A stretch of DNA of 62,951 bases from Saprospiraceae bacterium (GTDB taxonomy: Bacteria; Bacteroidota; Bacteroidia; Chitinophagales; Saprospiraceae). The position numbers were made by a program, and so were the translations under genes. Location: contig JABWBR010000022.1 in NCBI GenBank assembly GCA_013360405.1, positions 1 through 62,951 on the forward strand, read 5' to 3'. Positions 1 to 9,492 of the stretch are shown in pieces; within the stretch, counting starts at the first letter, position 1; each line of letters begins with the position of its first letter. Under the pieces are notes generated by a model. The model was given only the letters and a program-made list of their open reading frames with translations. It had not been told where the DNA came from and made no database searches.

Positions 1-1
1 A

Positions 2-124
2 GCCAACAAAGGCTACAATATGTTCACTGTACGCAGCGAAGAGCTGAGCGCAGTAGGTGTATTGTCGTACACGGTATCAACTGCAGACTTCACAGCTACC
101 AAGAAGATGGTTATCATCGAATAA
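2..124 (+). CDS. C-terminal end of a T9SS type A secreted protein (5' end outside window)
   Basis: Forty codons remain, ending at a TAA. The last residues, including GVLSYTVSTADFTATKKMV, read like the end of a type A T9SS C-terminal sorting domain: a strand with G-V-L-x-Y, a short gap, then an F-x-A-T-K-K-M strand before the stop. Such domains are removed at the cell surface after export. Nothing can be said about the function of the missing part. A strong hairpin terminator follows about 20 bases downstream, so this gene ends its own transcript. Confidence 0.75.
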   Translation, partial: ANKGYNMFTVRSEELSAVGVLSYTVSTADFTATKKMVIIE

Positions 125-146
125 TCATTTTTTGGATACAGAGATT

Positions 147-184
147 GAAGAAGCCTCTCCGCCCCACGGCGGAGGGGCTTCTTC
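147..184 (+). terminator. Rho-independent terminator
   Basis: A 17-base stem (147-163 with 168-184, one G-T pair) closes a CCAC loop and is followed by CGTTTT. It lies just after the stop of the preceding T9SS protein and separates it from the cohesin genes. Confidence 0.85.
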
Positions 185-193
185 CGTTTTATG

Positions 194-226
194 ACCGACA
201 AACCGATAACCGACAACCCACAACCG
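194..226. repeat. Single arm of the GTTGTCGGTT repeat family
   Basis: ACCGACAA-type words repeat in tandem with a 7-10 base period (ACCGACAAACCGATAACCG and so on). The same words, as complementary arms, occur at 19,735, 24,063, 44,984 and 60,909. Only one orientation is present here, so no long hairpin forms from this copy alone. Confidence 0.6.
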
Positions 227-344
227 TTTACCCTGAATTGCCTGCCAGTGCCAATTAATTCGTCTAAAAAAAGTTATCTAAAAGCTTGTTTTATAGTCTT
301 TTTATTAATTTAGCGGCGAACATTACGTAAAAGAAAATAATCCC

Positions 345-1136
345 ATGAAAGGTATTACTGGAAAGCATTTCCTGCTATTATGTCTTTCCCTATTTTCTAT
401 CTCCAATTCTGGAGCACAGACCTCTTTTTACTTTTCAGATCAAACTGTTGATTCCGGGAATATTTTCACGGCTGATGTCAAAGTAGTGGGCTTCACAGAA
501 ATTGTGGGTGTGCAGTATACCATCACATGGGATTCCGATGTATTGCGTTTTGACGGGCTGGAGAATATGAGTCTGGATCTCGATCCGGTAGCTGATTTCG
601 GCACCAACAATACATCCGAAGGGAGGCTTACTTTTGTATGGTACGACGATGACCTATCGGGAGAGAGTTTGGCCGATAGTAGTATATTTTTTTCTATCCG
701 TTTCGAGGCGATAGGAGCGCCGGTTACTATAGATACGATTGCGTTTGTAAGCGAGATGCCTACGGTTATCGAGGTTACGGACGTATTAGGACAAACGGTA
801 GAAGCTGCATTTATAAACGGCGTGATCACCATTGTATCACCCACTGGTACAAGTTATACCAGTGCGCCCCATTTGGCGCGGGTGACATCGTGTTTCCCAA
901 ATCCATTTCAGGAGGAAACACAAATTCAATTGCTATTACATCAATCAGTTGAGGCGGGCATTGTGCTGCAAAATGCCCAGGGCCAGGTTGTACACCAGGA
1001 GCGCCGTGTGCTTCCACAAGGAGCGCACACGTTGAGATTTGACAAGCAGGTATTTCCGTCTGCAGGAACCTATTTTGTGCAAATTCGCTCATCGAAATTC
1101 CTGGTAGTACAAAAGCTGATTTATGTGACACACTGA
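345..1136 (+). CDS. Secreted single-cohesin protein with T9SS type A sorting domain
   Basis: 263 residues. Residues 1-24 form a signal peptide ending in SGA before Q. Residues about 27-165 are a cohesin-like beta-sandwich; the pattern G-x-Q-Y-T-I-T-W-D-S-D-V-L-R-F-D-G matches the start of the modules in the next gene (G-x-Q-F-S-I-N-Y-N-P-A-I-L-Q-F). Residues about 185-263 are a type A T9SS C-terminal domain with the typical F-P-N-P-F start and a hydrophobic last strand. It is expected to be exported by T9SS and anchored to or released from the surface. The next gene, also cohesin-bearing, begins 39 bases downstream, so they are probably co-transcribed. The ligand is unknown; cohesins classically bind dockerins, and a dockerin-like segment is present at about 12,600-12,780. 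Confidence 0.85.
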   Translation: MKGITGKHFLLLCLSLFSISNSGAQTSFYFSDQTVDSGNIFTADVKVVGFTEIVGVQYTITWDSDVLRFDGLENMSLDLDPVADFGTNNTSEGRLTFVWYDDDLSGESLADSSIFFSIRFEAIGAPVTIDTIAFVSEMPTVIEVTDVLGQTVEAAFINGVITIVSPTGTSYTSAPHLARVTSCFPNPFQEETQIQLLLHQSVEAGIVLQNAQGQVVHQERRVLPQGAHTLRFDKQVFPSAGTYFVQIRSSKFLVVQKLIYVTH

Positions 1137-1175
1137 TAAACGATTTATTTTTTTAACGTCCCAAATTCCGAGCAC

Positions 1176-4100
1176 ATGGGTAAATTGCTTACAAGTTTAA
1201 TTGTAGGGCTGTTAGTCTGTTTCAGCACTACAACAACCAGTGCACAGGTTACCTTTACGATGGGTAGCCAGTCTGCAACACAAGGGCAACAAGTCTGCTT
1301 GCCAGTTACGGTGTCGGGTTTCACCAACATCATAGGCGTCCAATTCAGCATTAATTACAATCCTGCTATCCTACAGTTTGCCTCTGTAGGGAATTTCAAT
1401 TTAGTGGGATTGGCCGGCGCCAATTTTGGCACGCCGGCGGGAAATCCTCCAACTCAGGCAGGGGTTGTGACGTTTTCGTGGATAGATCCCAACGTGACGG
1501 GCGTTACCGTAGCGAATGGTACTGCGATTTTTCAGGTTTGTTTCAACGTAATTGGAAATAATACTACTACCGTATCGTTTACCGGTACGCCTACTGCTAT
1601 AGAGGTGACCGACGGCAACGGCGGTAACGTGCAGTTTATTCCCGCAAACGGCACCGTAACTCTTCCAGGTGGAGGCGGAGGCGGTAATTTAACGATTGCC
1701 ATGCAGGATGTGAATGCAAGCCAGGGCCAGCAAATCTGCCAGGATGTGACCGTTACCGGCTTCACGAATATCGTCGGTGCGCAATTCAGCATCAATTACA
1801 ACGCTTCGATTTTGCAATTTGCTTCGGTGGGCGCTTTCAACCTCACCGGTTTGGCGGCGGCCAACTTCGGCACGCCGACGAGCAACCCGCCTACGCAGGC
1901 AGGGGTCATCACGTTTTCGTGGACTGACCCCAGTGTGACTGGCGTGACCGTGCCTGCCGGTACGGCTATATTTGAGGTATGCTTTAACGTAACAGGCAAT
2001 ACAACCACTACGGTCAGTTTTTCTGATACGCCTACTGCTATTGAATTTGTCGATGGCAATGACCAAACCGTAACGGCTACAACCGACAATGGCACAGTCA
2101 CGATCAGTGGCGGCGGTGGTGGCGGTGGCAACCTCACCATAGCCCTACAGGATGTAAGCGGCACACAAGGCCAGCAAGTATGCCAGGATGTGACCGTTAC
2201 TAATTTCACGAATATCGTAGGCGCGCAATTTAGCATCAACTACAATGCTTCGATTTTGCAGTTTGCTTCGGTGGGCGCTTTCAACCTCACGGGTTTGGCG
2301 GCGGCCAACTTCGGCACGCCTACTAGCAACCCGCCTACGCAGGCGGGAGTCATCACGTTTTCGTGGGTCGACCCCAACGTATCGGGCGTGACGGTGCCCG
2401 GGGGGACCGCCATATTCGAAGTGTGTTTTAATGTAACGGGCAATACGACTACCACGGTAAGTTTTACCGGTACGCCTACCGCTATCGAATTTACGAATAG
2501 CAACGACCAGGTAGTCCCTGCTACAACCGACAATGGCACAGTCACGATCAGTGGCGGCGGCGGTGGCGGTAGCAACCTCACCATAGCCTTACAGGATGTA
2601 AACGGCACACAAGGCCAGCAAGTCTGCCAGGATGTGACCGTTACCAACTTCACGAATATCGTCGGCGCGCAATTCAGCATCAACTACAACGCTTCGATTT
2701 TGCAGTTTGCTTCGGTGGGCGCCTTCAACCTCACCGGTTTGGCGGCGGCCAACTTCGGCACGCCGACGAGCAACCCGCCTACGCAGGCGGGAGTCATCAC
2801 GTTTTCGTGGGTCGATCCCAACGTATCGGGCGTAACGGTGCCCGGGGGGACCGCCATATTCGAAGTGTGTTTTAATGTAACGGGGAATACGACGACAGAT
2901 GTAAGTTTCACCGGTACGCCTACCGCTATTGAATTTACGAATAGTAGCGACCAGGTAGTGCCGGCTACAACCGACAACGGTACGGTAACTATCGGTGGCG
3001 GTAACAACGGCGGCGGCGGCGGCAATGGCAGCGACCCTACGTTTACCGGTTTCGGACTGGTCATTGCCGACGTGGAAACGGCCCAGGTAGGCGAGCAAGT
3101 GTGCATGGACGTACATGTGTACGATTTCAATAATATTGTGGGCATGCAGTTTTCAATGAACTACAACCCCGCAGAACTGCAATTTGTATCGGTGGGCGGT
3201 TTCAACCTCGTTGGATTGACAGCCGGCAACTTTGGCACGCCTACCGGCAACCCGCCTACTGTGCCGGGAGCCATAACGTTTTCGTGGGTAGACCCCAATG
3301 TATCCGGCGTTGATCTCACGGATGGCACGATTATCTATGAAGTGTGTTTTAACGTACTAGACGACGTATGCGCCGAGGTAGTATTTTCGGGTACGCCTAC
3401 GGCGATTGAAGTCACTGACGGCAATGGCAACGTAGTGCCTTTCCAAAGCGATAGCGGCACCGTCGGCGCTGGTACCGATTGTGGTGGCGGCAATAACGGC
3501 GGCGGTGGTAATAATGGCAGCGACCCGACCTTTACCGGTTTTGGCTTGGTCATTGCCGACGTGGAAAACGCACAGGTGGGCGAGCAGGTGTGTATGGATG
3601 TACACGTCTACGATTTTACCAATATCGTGGGCATGCAATATTCTATCAATTACAACCCCGCAGAACTGCAATTCGTCTCGGTGGGCGGTTTCAACCTTGT
3701 TGGATTGACAGCCGGCAACTTTGGCACGCCTACGGGCAACCCGCCGACGGCGCCCGGCGCCATAACGTTTTCGTGGGTTGACCCCAACGTAAGCGGCGTT
3801 GATCTTGCTGATGGTACGATCATATACGAAGTATGCTTTAACGTGTTAGACGACGTATGCGCCGAGGTAGTATTTTCGGGTACGCCTACGGCGATAGAAG
3901 TCACCGACGGTGACGGCAGCGTAGTGCCTTTCCAAAGCGATAGCGGCACCGTCGGCGCTGGTACAGATTGCGGTGGCAGCACCGGCGGTGGCGGGCCGAA
4001 TGGTACGGATCCTACTTTTACCGGTTTTGGCCTGGTAATTGCTGACGCTGAGAATGCGCAGGTTGGCCAGCAAATTTGTTTGGACGTAGTTGCCTACGAA

Positions 4101-7100
4101 TTTTCCAACATTGTAGGCATGCAATATTCCATCAACTACAATCCTGCGCAATTGCAATTTGTATCGGTGGGCGCCTTCAACCTTGTGGGATTGACGGCGG
4201 GCAATTTTGGCACGCCGACCGGCAACCCGCCTACGCAACCCGGCTCGATCACCTTTTCTTGGGTTGATCCCAACGTAAGCGGCGTTACGATACCACCCAC
4301 GCCTATTTATGAAATTTGTTTTACGGTATTAGATGACGTGTGCGCCGACGTCGTATTTTCGGGCACTCCTACGGCCATCGAGGTGACCGACGGCAACGGC
4401 AACGTAGTACCCTTCCAGAGCGATAGCGGTACGATAGCGGCTACTGCAGACTGTTTCGGCAGCAGCGGAGAACCTCCTGTGATTACGGCTAACGTCACCA
4501 ATGTGCTGTGCCGCAACCAATCTACCGGTTCTATCAGCCTTACCGTTACGGGTGCAGGTCCTTTTACCTACCTGTGGAGTATACCCAATGCGGGCAACGT
4601 ATCATCAGTTTCCAATCTGGCGGCAGGTTCGTATTCTGTGACGGTTACTGATAGCCAGGGATTGACGGCAACGGGAACCTACGAAATCACCCAGCCGGCA
4701 ACAGCCGTATCAGTTGCCGTAGTACAGGCGCTTGATGCCTGCGCAGGGCAAAACAACGGCACTATTGTAGTGAATGCCACAGGTGGTACGCCAACTTACA
4801 ATTATAGCTGGATTCCGCCAGGACAACCTAACAGCGGCTTCCTGAACAACCTGCCCGCTTTCGATTTTTACCGCGTAACGGTAACCGATGCCAACGGTTG
4901 TACGGCCATCTCGCCGTTTATCGATATCGACCAGTTGGCTCCGATCTCTATTGTTGGAGAAATTACGAATATCAACTGCTCGCAGGGTACGATGACCGGC
5001 TCTATTGCGCTCAGCATTACCGGAGGTAGCGGAACCTACCCGTCTATCAACTGGCAAACACCGCTTACGGACGGCCAACTGATGCAAACAGGCCTGGCGC
5101 CGGGCACCTATTCTGTAACAGTTACCGATAATAACAACTGCTCGAATAACGCGACCTTTATGGTTACGCAGCAGGGTGGGGTGATCCAAATTTCGAATAT
5201 TGTGCCCGTCAATATCCAGAATGGAAACGACGGCAGCATTGATCTCTCGGTACAGGGTGGGGTAGGTACTTATGCCTACAGTTGGACCGGGCCTGGCAAC
5301 CAGACCTTCAACACGCAAGATTTAAGCAATTTGAACATCCCCGGGCAATATTGCGTAACGGTGACCGACAACTCGGGAAGTTGCCCGGCTACACAGTGCG
5401 TAACGCTGGGCGAAAATGTAAGAATTTTTGCTTTCGAAATACTCGAATCTTGCAGCGGCGGCAACACAGGCTCAATTAATATATCGGTTACAGGGGGTAC
5501 GGCGCCGTACACTTATGTGTGGCGCAACGCCGAGAATATCGTAGTAGGCACCAACCAGGATATCAGCGGGCAGGGCCCCGGCACGTATAGTGTATTGATT
5601 ACAGACAGCCAGGGACAGCAAGTGACAGGATCCTTTGATATCACGGGGCTTGCGCCTATTGTCATCCAGGGCAATGTCGGCACTGCTTCTACTGGCAACA
5701 ACGGCTCTATTTTGTTGACCGTGAGCGGTGGCGATCCGGATTATTCTTACTTGTGGGACAATGGCGCTATTACCTCGTCTATCGCGGGGCTCACTGCCGG
5801 CCAATATTGCGTGACGGTGACCGACGCAAGCACCTGCCAGGCTACGCAGTGCTTTACAGTGACCTCCGTACCGCTTGGCGTGACAAGCGTAGTTCCCACA
5901 GGCGTTTCCTGTGCCGGTGAAGAAGACGGCTCGCTTGTATTGGTTGCAGGAGGTGGTACGGCGCCTTATACGCTGGTAATTGACGGTGAAACCCTCTCCA
6001 GTACAACTGGTACCTTCAACGTGAGCAACCTGCCTGCGGGTATCGTGCCTTATACCTTGACTGACGCGCAGGGAACACCCTTTGCCAGCGAGGTCACTAT
6101 ACCGGAACCTGCGCCTTTCGTGGTTACGCCTACTATCGTTCACGACTCAGAAGACGTGGGTTGCACGGGTAGCATCACGCTGAACATCACTGGAGGATCA
6201 GCGCCCTATACCGTCAACTGGAATACGCAAGCCATCGGTCAGCAGATCATCAACCTGTGCGAAGGCAACTTCGTGCCTCAAATCACCGACGATAACGGCT
6301 GTGTACTGACGCTTACAGAAGGTATCTCGCTGAATACTTTTGCCGAATCGGCAGCAGTGAACGACGCCCTTTGCGCCGGAGATGAAAACGGCTCTATCGA
6401 CCTGACGGTTAGTGGAGGGGAAGCCCCTTATTCCTTCACCTGGCGCCCGCAGGGATCGATGACGATCCTTTCTACGGAAGAAGACCTCCAGAACGTGACG
6501 CCGGGCACTTACATAGTTACTATCATAGAAGCTTCGGGCAACACCCTGACGCGTACTTACATAGTAGGTACCGAATCGGACCTGGCGGTAAGTGCATCGG
6601 CTTCCAGCAACTACAATGGGTTTGCGGTAAGTTGTGCAGACGCTACGGATGGTTTGCTGATCGCCAATGTCAGCGGCGCCCAGGGAAGTGTAATATACGA
6701 ATGGATAAGAGGCGGCTCGTTGGTAGGTAATTCACAGCAGCTGAACAATGCACCTGCCGGAGAATATGAGTTGACGGTTATTGATGAATTGAATTGCGAA
6801 GTGGTTACGACCTTTATTGCTACTGCGCCGCCTGCCATTGAGGTACAAGCCAACGTACTTGATGCGTCTTGTCCGGGTGTAAAAGACGGCAGTATTCTTG
6901 CCATCCCAACCGGTGGCGCTTCGCCCACCTACAATTTTGTGTGGAGCAACAACGGTATCGGTCCCAGCCTCATGTTCCTCAATCCGGGCGATTATACCGT
7001 CACGGTGACCGACATGAACAATTGCCAGGGTATTGCCACCTTTGCGGTAGGCGAACCCGAGCCTATTGAAGTAGAAGTACTCACCGATCCGGCTACCGAC

Positions 7101-7586
7101 GATTGCAACGGTACGGCCCGCGCGGTAGTGACAGGTGGCACTGGTTCATATAACTATCTCTGGATCAACGTACCTGCAAATGCTACTTCACCGCAGATCA
7201 TCAACCTGTGTCCCGGCGATTACTTCGTACAAGTGACCGACTCCAACGGATGTCAGTCGATCGATGGCGGTACCACGATGGGCGCCGTGGCCGATCGTCG
7301 GTTCCCTTGTCTGGATGAACGCGTAGTGATTACCCCTGACGGCAACGGTACGAATGATGAGTTTATCATTTTCTGTATCAATGACTTGCCGCAGAACCAC
7401 CTCGAGATATACAACCGGTGGGGGCAGTTGGTTTTTGAAGCCGACAACTACGACAACACCTGGGAAGGTACTGATCAGAATGGCAATGCCCTGCCTGAAG
7501 GCCCATACTACTACGTACTGGAGTACCTGGCCCCCAACGGCAGTTTGATTCAGCAAAAAGGATCGATTACCCTGCTTAGAGAATAA
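1176..7586 (+). CDS. Giant surface protein: seven cohesin-like modules, SprB repeats, T9SS type B C-terminal domain
   Basis: 2,136 residues. After a signal peptide (1-24) come seven cohesin-like modules at about 25-165, 172-318, 320-466, 468-612, 620-775, 782-940 and 944-1092, joined by glycine-rich linkers. Modules 2-4 repeat every 148 residues and are nearly identical in DNA; modules 5-7 form a second subgroup of about 162 residues with an extra lead (T-F-T-G-F-G-L-V-I-A-D). Residues about 1100-2040 are a run of SprB-type repeats (V-T-C-x-G-x-N-D-G-S-I-x-L pattern, then W-x-x-G, then Y-x-V-T-V-T-D). Residues about 2045-2136 are a gliding-motility/CHU_C type B sorting domain (VVITPDGNGTNDEF, then IYNRWGQLVFE). 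The layout resembles a scaffoldin built for T9SS export: cohesins outward, repeats as a stalk, sorting domain at the end. It is followed by a PorP/SprF protein, a usual partner of type B substrates. Binding of dockerins is an inference. Confidence 0.9.
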   Translation: MGKLLTSLIVGLLVCFSTTTTSAQVTFTMGSQSATQGQQVCLPVTVSGFTNIIGVQFSINYNPAILQFASVGNFNLVGLAGANFGTPAGNPPTQAGVVTFSWIDPNVTGVTVANGTAIFQVCFNVIGNNTTTVSFTGTPTAIEVTDGNGGNVQFIPANGTVTLPGGGGGGNLTIAMQDVNASQGQQICQDVTVTGFTNIVGAQFSINYNASILQFASVGAFNLTGLAAANFGTPTSNPPTQAGVITFSWTDPSVTGVTVPAGTAIFEVCFNVTGNTTTTVSFSDTPTAIEFVDGNDQTVTATTDNGTVTISGGGGGGGNLTIALQDVSGTQGQQVCQDVTVTNFTNIVGAQFSINYNASILQFASVGAFNLTGLAAANFGTPTSNPPTQAGVITFSWVDPNVSGVTVPGGTAIFEVCFNVTGNTTTTVSFTGTPTAIEFTNSNDQVVPATTDNGTVTISGGGGGGSNLTIALQDVNGTQGQQVCQDVTVTNFTNIVGAQFSINYNASILQFASVGAFNLTGLAAANFGTPTSNPPTQAGVITFSWVDPNVSGVTVPGGTAIFEVCFNVTGNTTTDVSFTGTPTAIEFTNSSDQVVPATTDNGTVTIGGGNNGGGGGNGSDPTFTGFGLVIADVETAQVGEQVCMDVHVYDFNNIVGMQFSMNYNPAELQFVSVGGFNLVGLTAGNFGTPTGNPPTVPGAITFSWVDPNVSGVDLTDGTIIYEVCFNVLDDVCAEVVFSGTPTAIEVTDGNGNVVPFQSDSGTVGAGTDCGGGNNGGGGNNGSDPTFTGFGLVIADVENAQVGEQVCMDVHVYDFTNIVGMQYSINYNPAELQFVSVGGFNLVGLTAGNFGTPTGNPPTAPGAITFSWVDPNVSGVDLADGTIIYEVCFNVLDDVCAEVVFSGTPTAIEVTDGDGSVVPFQSDSGTVGAGTDCGGSTGGGGPNGTDPTFTGFGLVIADAENAQVGQQICLDVVAYEFSNIVGMQYSINYNPAQLQFVSVGAFNLVGLTAGNFGTPTGNPPTQPGSITFSWVDPNVSGVTIPPTPIYEICFTVLDDVCADVVFSGTPTAIEVTDGNGNVVPFQSDSGTIAATADCFGSSGEPPVITANVTNVLCRNQSTGSISLTVTGAGPFTYLWSIPNAGNVSSVSNLAAGSYSVTVTDSQGLTATGTYEITQPATAVSVAVVQALDACAGQNNGTIVVNATGGTPTYNYSWIPPGQPNSGFLNNLPAFDFYRVTVTDANGCTAISPFIDIDQLAPISIVGEITNINCSQGTMTGSIALSITGGSGTYPSINWQTPLTDGQLMQTGLAPGTYSVTVTDNNNCSNNATFMVTQQGGVIQISNIVPVNIQNGNDGSIDLSVQGGVGTYAYSWTGPGNQTFNTQDLSNLNIPGQYCVTVTDNSGSCPATQCVTLGENVRIFAFEILESCSGGNTGSINISVTGGTAPYTYVWRNAENIVVGTNQDISGQGPGTYSVLITDSQGQQVTGSFDITGLAPIVIQGNVGTASTGNNGSILLTVSGGDPDYSYLWDNGAITSSIAGLTAGQYCVTVTDASTCQATQCFTVTSVPLGVTSVVPTGVSCAGEEDGSLVLVAGGGTAPYTLVIDGETLSSTTGTFNVSNLPAGIVPYTLTDAQGTPFASEVTIPEPAPFVVTPTIVHDSEDVGCTGSITLNITGGSAPYTVNWNTQAIGQQIINLCEGNFVPQITDDNGCVLTLTEGISLNTFAESAAVNDALCAGDENGSIDLTVSGGEAPYSFTWRPQGSMTILSTEEDLQNVTPGTYIVTIIEASGNTLTRTYIVGTESDLAVSASASSNYNGFAVSCADATDGLLIANVSGAQGSVIYEWIRGGSLVGNSQQLNNAPAGEYELTVIDELNCEVVTTFIATAPPAIEVQANVLDASCPGVKDGSILAIPTGGASPTYNFVWSNNGIGPSLMFLNPGDYTVTVTDMNNCQGIATFAVGEPEPIEVEVLTDPATDDCNGTARAVVTGGTGSYNYLWINVPANATSPQIINLCPGDYFVQVTDSNGCQSIDGGTTMGAVADRRFPCLDERVVITPDGNGTNDEFIIFCINDLPQNHLEIYNRWGQLVFEADNYDNTWEGTDQNGNALPEGPYYYVLEYLAPNGSLIQQKGSITLLRE

Positions 7587-7592
7587 GGAACA

Positions 7593-7631
7593 GGGCGGTG
7601 TGAGGCGCGCTACCGGCGCCATGCACCGCCC
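7593..7631 (+). terminator. Hairpin between the giant cohesin gene and porP/sprF
   Basis: GGGCGGTG (7593-7600) pairs with CACCGCCC (7624-7631), and GGCGC pairs with GCGCC inside. There is no T-run, so it may stabilise the upstream mRNA end or reduce read-through into the downstream gene instead of ending transcription fully. Confidence 0.5.
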
Positions 7632-7678
7632 GCCAATTCGTGTCTATCAATATCCATAAACCATTAACCGATTTTTCC

Positions 7679-8596
7679 ATGAAAAAGATATTTCTACTCA
7701 TAGCATTGGCGTTGACCTGCAAGTGGGCTGCAGCACAAGATGAAGCCATCTTTATGCACTATCTCGTTAGCCCCATACTCATCAACCCGGCAGCTGCCGG
7801 ATTTCAGGAAGGCTTGCAGTTGCAGGCAAATGCCCGCGCGCAATGGACGGGATTTGAAGATTCTCCTAAAACCTACGGTGCGTTGGCCAATTCGCCGATT
7901 GGAAAAACCTTCGGCCTGGGTGTAGGCGTGCTTTCTGAGCAGGCGGCACAGCTCAATCGTATGCGGGTGCAGCTCAACACCGCTTTCCGATTCCGTATCC
8001 GGGAAAACATTAAGCTCGGCATCGGTTTTGGCACTGAATACCAGCGGATGGTGGTGGGTAATGATGTGACCAACAACAACTTCTATCAGGGGGGCGACGA
8101 TCTGCTCGACGATTTCCTGAACGGCAAAGGCGTTTTTGACGCCACGATCGGCATTTACGGCGCCTATCTTGAGCGGACATACGTGGGGCTTACCTTTAAC
8201 AACCTGGTGCGCAACAGGCTGGATGACATTGCCAGCAGCAATGACAACGGCTCATTTCTCAAATATTACACCTTCAACGTAGGCCACCGCTTTGACCTGG
8301 CCGATCTCAATGTGAGCCTCGAACCTTCTATACTTTTCCGCCAGATAAAAGACGTCCCTTTTCAGATGGATGTAAACCTCAAAGCCGGCTTCATGCAGGA
8401 TCAGCTGATAGCGGGTTTGTCATACCGTTCTATTGGCGCACTTGGCATTTTATTGGGCACCAAAATATCGACATTCAACCTGTATTACTCTTACGACGTA
8501 TCATTCCAGCGTTTTCAGCGCTATAATACGGGGTCGCATGAGTTGACACTAGCATTCACGCTTAAGCCCAAAGAAAAAGCGATAAAGGGTTATTAG
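7679..8596 (+). CDS. PorP/SprF family type IX secretion outer-membrane protein
   Basis: 305 residues from the ATG at 7679; an earlier in-frame start at 7640 would put 13 residues before the signal peptide and is unlikely. Residues 1-19 are a signal peptide (MKKIFLLIALALTCKWAAAQ). The mature start D-E-A-I-F-M-H-Y-L-V-S-P-I-L-I-N-P-A-A-A-G is the family hallmark. The rest is a chain of amphipathic beta strands, such as LGIGFGTEYQRM and ISTFNLYYSYDVSFQRF, expected to form a barrel. Family members sit next to T9SS type B substrates and anchor them in the outer membrane. Here it directly follows the giant cohesin protein, which ends in such a domain, so it is probably its dedicated anchor. Confidence 0.9.
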   Translation: MKKIFLLIALALTCKWAAAQDEAIFMHYLVSPILINPAAAGFQEGLQLQANARAQWTGFEDSPKTYGALANSPIGKTFGLGVGVLSEQAAQLNRMRVQLNTAFRFRIRENIKLGIGFGTEYQRMVVGNDVTNNNFYQGGDDLLDDFLNGKGVFDATIGIYGAYLERTYVGLTFNNLVRNRLDDIASSNDNGSFLKYYTFNVGHRFDLADLNVSLEPSILFRQIKDVPFQMDVNLKAGFMQDQLIAGLSYRSIGALGILLGTKISTFNLYYSYDVSFQRFQRYNTGSHELTLAFTLKPKEKAIKGY

Positions 8597-8667
8597 TCCT
8601 AACACAGCAGGTATCCTGTTAATGAGCATTGAATTTTGGTATTTTATGTAAAAAAAAATTCCAAAAA

Positions 8668-8698
8668 TTGCGCGACTTAATAAAAAATGGTACCTTTA
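8668..8698 (+). promoter_or_regulatory. Candidate Bacteroidota promoter for the 8705-9078 transcript
   Basis: TTG at 8668-8670 is followed after 20 bases by TACCTTTA (8691-8698), one base off the TAnnTTTG element with the usual spacing. Transcription would start near 8705. No coding gene follows. Confidence 0.4.
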
Positions 8699-8704
8699 TA
8701 CAGG

Positions 8705-9078
8705 TAAACGGCTTTACTTGCAATGTGAACGTGCCGTTTTGACGGGTAAACGGTTTTAGGCCGTAGATAGGACGCAAAACATACTATGGGAAGACTGCAC
8801 TTCCAGATTGGGTTAACACCTCAACTCTTCGAGTAAGTCTTCCTTGCCAAACACTGGGATAGACGGTACGTATTTCCACGAAACATTTTTCAACAGGACG
8901 GATTTTGCCGTTTGCTTTATCCGCACCTGGGCAGTCCAGATCATCAAAAGGGGAGAAGATTTTGCACTGCCTTTATTTGACATTTGGTGTAGTTTTTATA
9001 CAAGCCTACGCTTTTTTCAAGGCATTGCTTTGAGAAGCACCCTCTCCTGGAGTTAATTCAGGAGAGGGTAGGTTTTTT
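8705..9078 (+). ncRNA. Candidate structured non-coding RNA of about 370 nt
   Basis: This part of the non-coding gap begins after a promoter-like site and ends at a strong terminator. In between, GGGAAGACT (8788-8796) pairs with AGTCTTCC (8836-8843), enclosing the small hairpin ACTC-TTC-GAGT (8824-8834). No tmRNA, RNase P, 6S or SRP signature was found. The only open frame of size (from a TTG at 8844) ends inside the terminator, which argues against coding. It may instead be a long leader or decayed sequence. Confidence 0.35.
9039..9078 (+). terminator. Rho-independent terminator
   Basis: ACCCTCTCCTG (9039-9049) pairs perfectly with CAGGAGAGGGT (9059-9069) around a 9-base loop, followed by AGG and six T. 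It ends a transcript that does not contain a convincing gene. Confidence 0.9.
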
Positions 9079-9091
9079 CAATTTTATTATT

Positions 9092-9099
9092 TACTTTTG
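9092..9099 (+). promoter_or_regulatory. TAnnTTTG promoter element
   Basis: TACTTTTG fits the Bacteroidota -7 element exactly. The same octamer precedes the candidate RNA at 14,094. A clear -33 element is not seen. Transcription would start near 9105. Confidence 0.45.
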
Positions 9100-9104
9100 T
9101 AATC

Positions 9105-9465
9105 GCTTTGAGAGGCCTGCAAATTCAATTGAATTGTGCGGGTTTTCGTGTTTCTATGACAACCTATCTGCTGCGTACTCCTTAAAGCAGCATTTCACAC
9201 ATACTTATAGATTGAATTTGTCGACGCATACCGTTCATACTACCTGTGTCCGCCGATAATTTGTTGCACATATTGTAACAAATCGGAACGATTGACGTAT
9301 GACAGGTAAGAGATAATTGGCGATATCATCAACGAACTATAAGATTTTTTATTTAAGGCGATTGGATTGTATGTGATTCACGCAAGAACCGTTTTTCAAG
9401 TGTAAGCTTAAATCGGTTTTTGGGATGGCCTCTCACCAAGCAGACAGGTGGGGGGCTTTTTTTTT
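9105..9465 (+). ncRNA. Candidate non-coding RNA of about 360 nt
   Basis: The stretch lies between a TACTTTTG element and a terminator. Hairpins seen: TGCTGC with GCAGCA (9169-9192) and ATTTGTT with AACAAAT (9261-9285), the latter extended by flanking CCG and CGG. No open frame worth calling exists. It could be a regulatory RNA or simply spacer; it has no motif of a known housekeeping RNA. Confidence 0.35.
9428..9465 (+). terminator. Rho-independent terminator
   Basis: GCCTCTCACC (9428-9437) pairs with GGTGGGGGGC (9447-9456) through two G-T pairs, followed by nine T. It is a second complete terminator inside the gene-free gap. Confidence 0.85.
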
Positions 9466-9466
9466 G

Positions 9467-9492
9467 GGAGTGTGGGAGTGTGGGAGGGAGAG
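9467..9492. repeat. GGGAGTGTGGGAGTGTGGGA single-arm array
   Basis: Tandem GGGAGTGT words follow the terminator directly. The same word family forms a two-armed array at 47,832-47,905 and a single arm at 50,461. Confidence 0.6.

Noticed and set aside
1500-4270. Several minus-strand open frames of 60-175 codons across the cohesin modules
   Set aside because: They repeat with the modules, are rich in proline from the complement of glycine codons, and overlap a well-supported gene.
8844-9056. A 70-codon open frame from a TTG start in the gene-free kilobase
   Set aside because: It begins in a stem, ends inside a terminator hairpin, has no ribosome-binding context and no recognisable features.
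9105-9465. tmRNA, RNase P RNA, 6S RNA or SRP RNA in the gap
   Set aside because: None of the conserved motifs of these RNAs was found in either strand.
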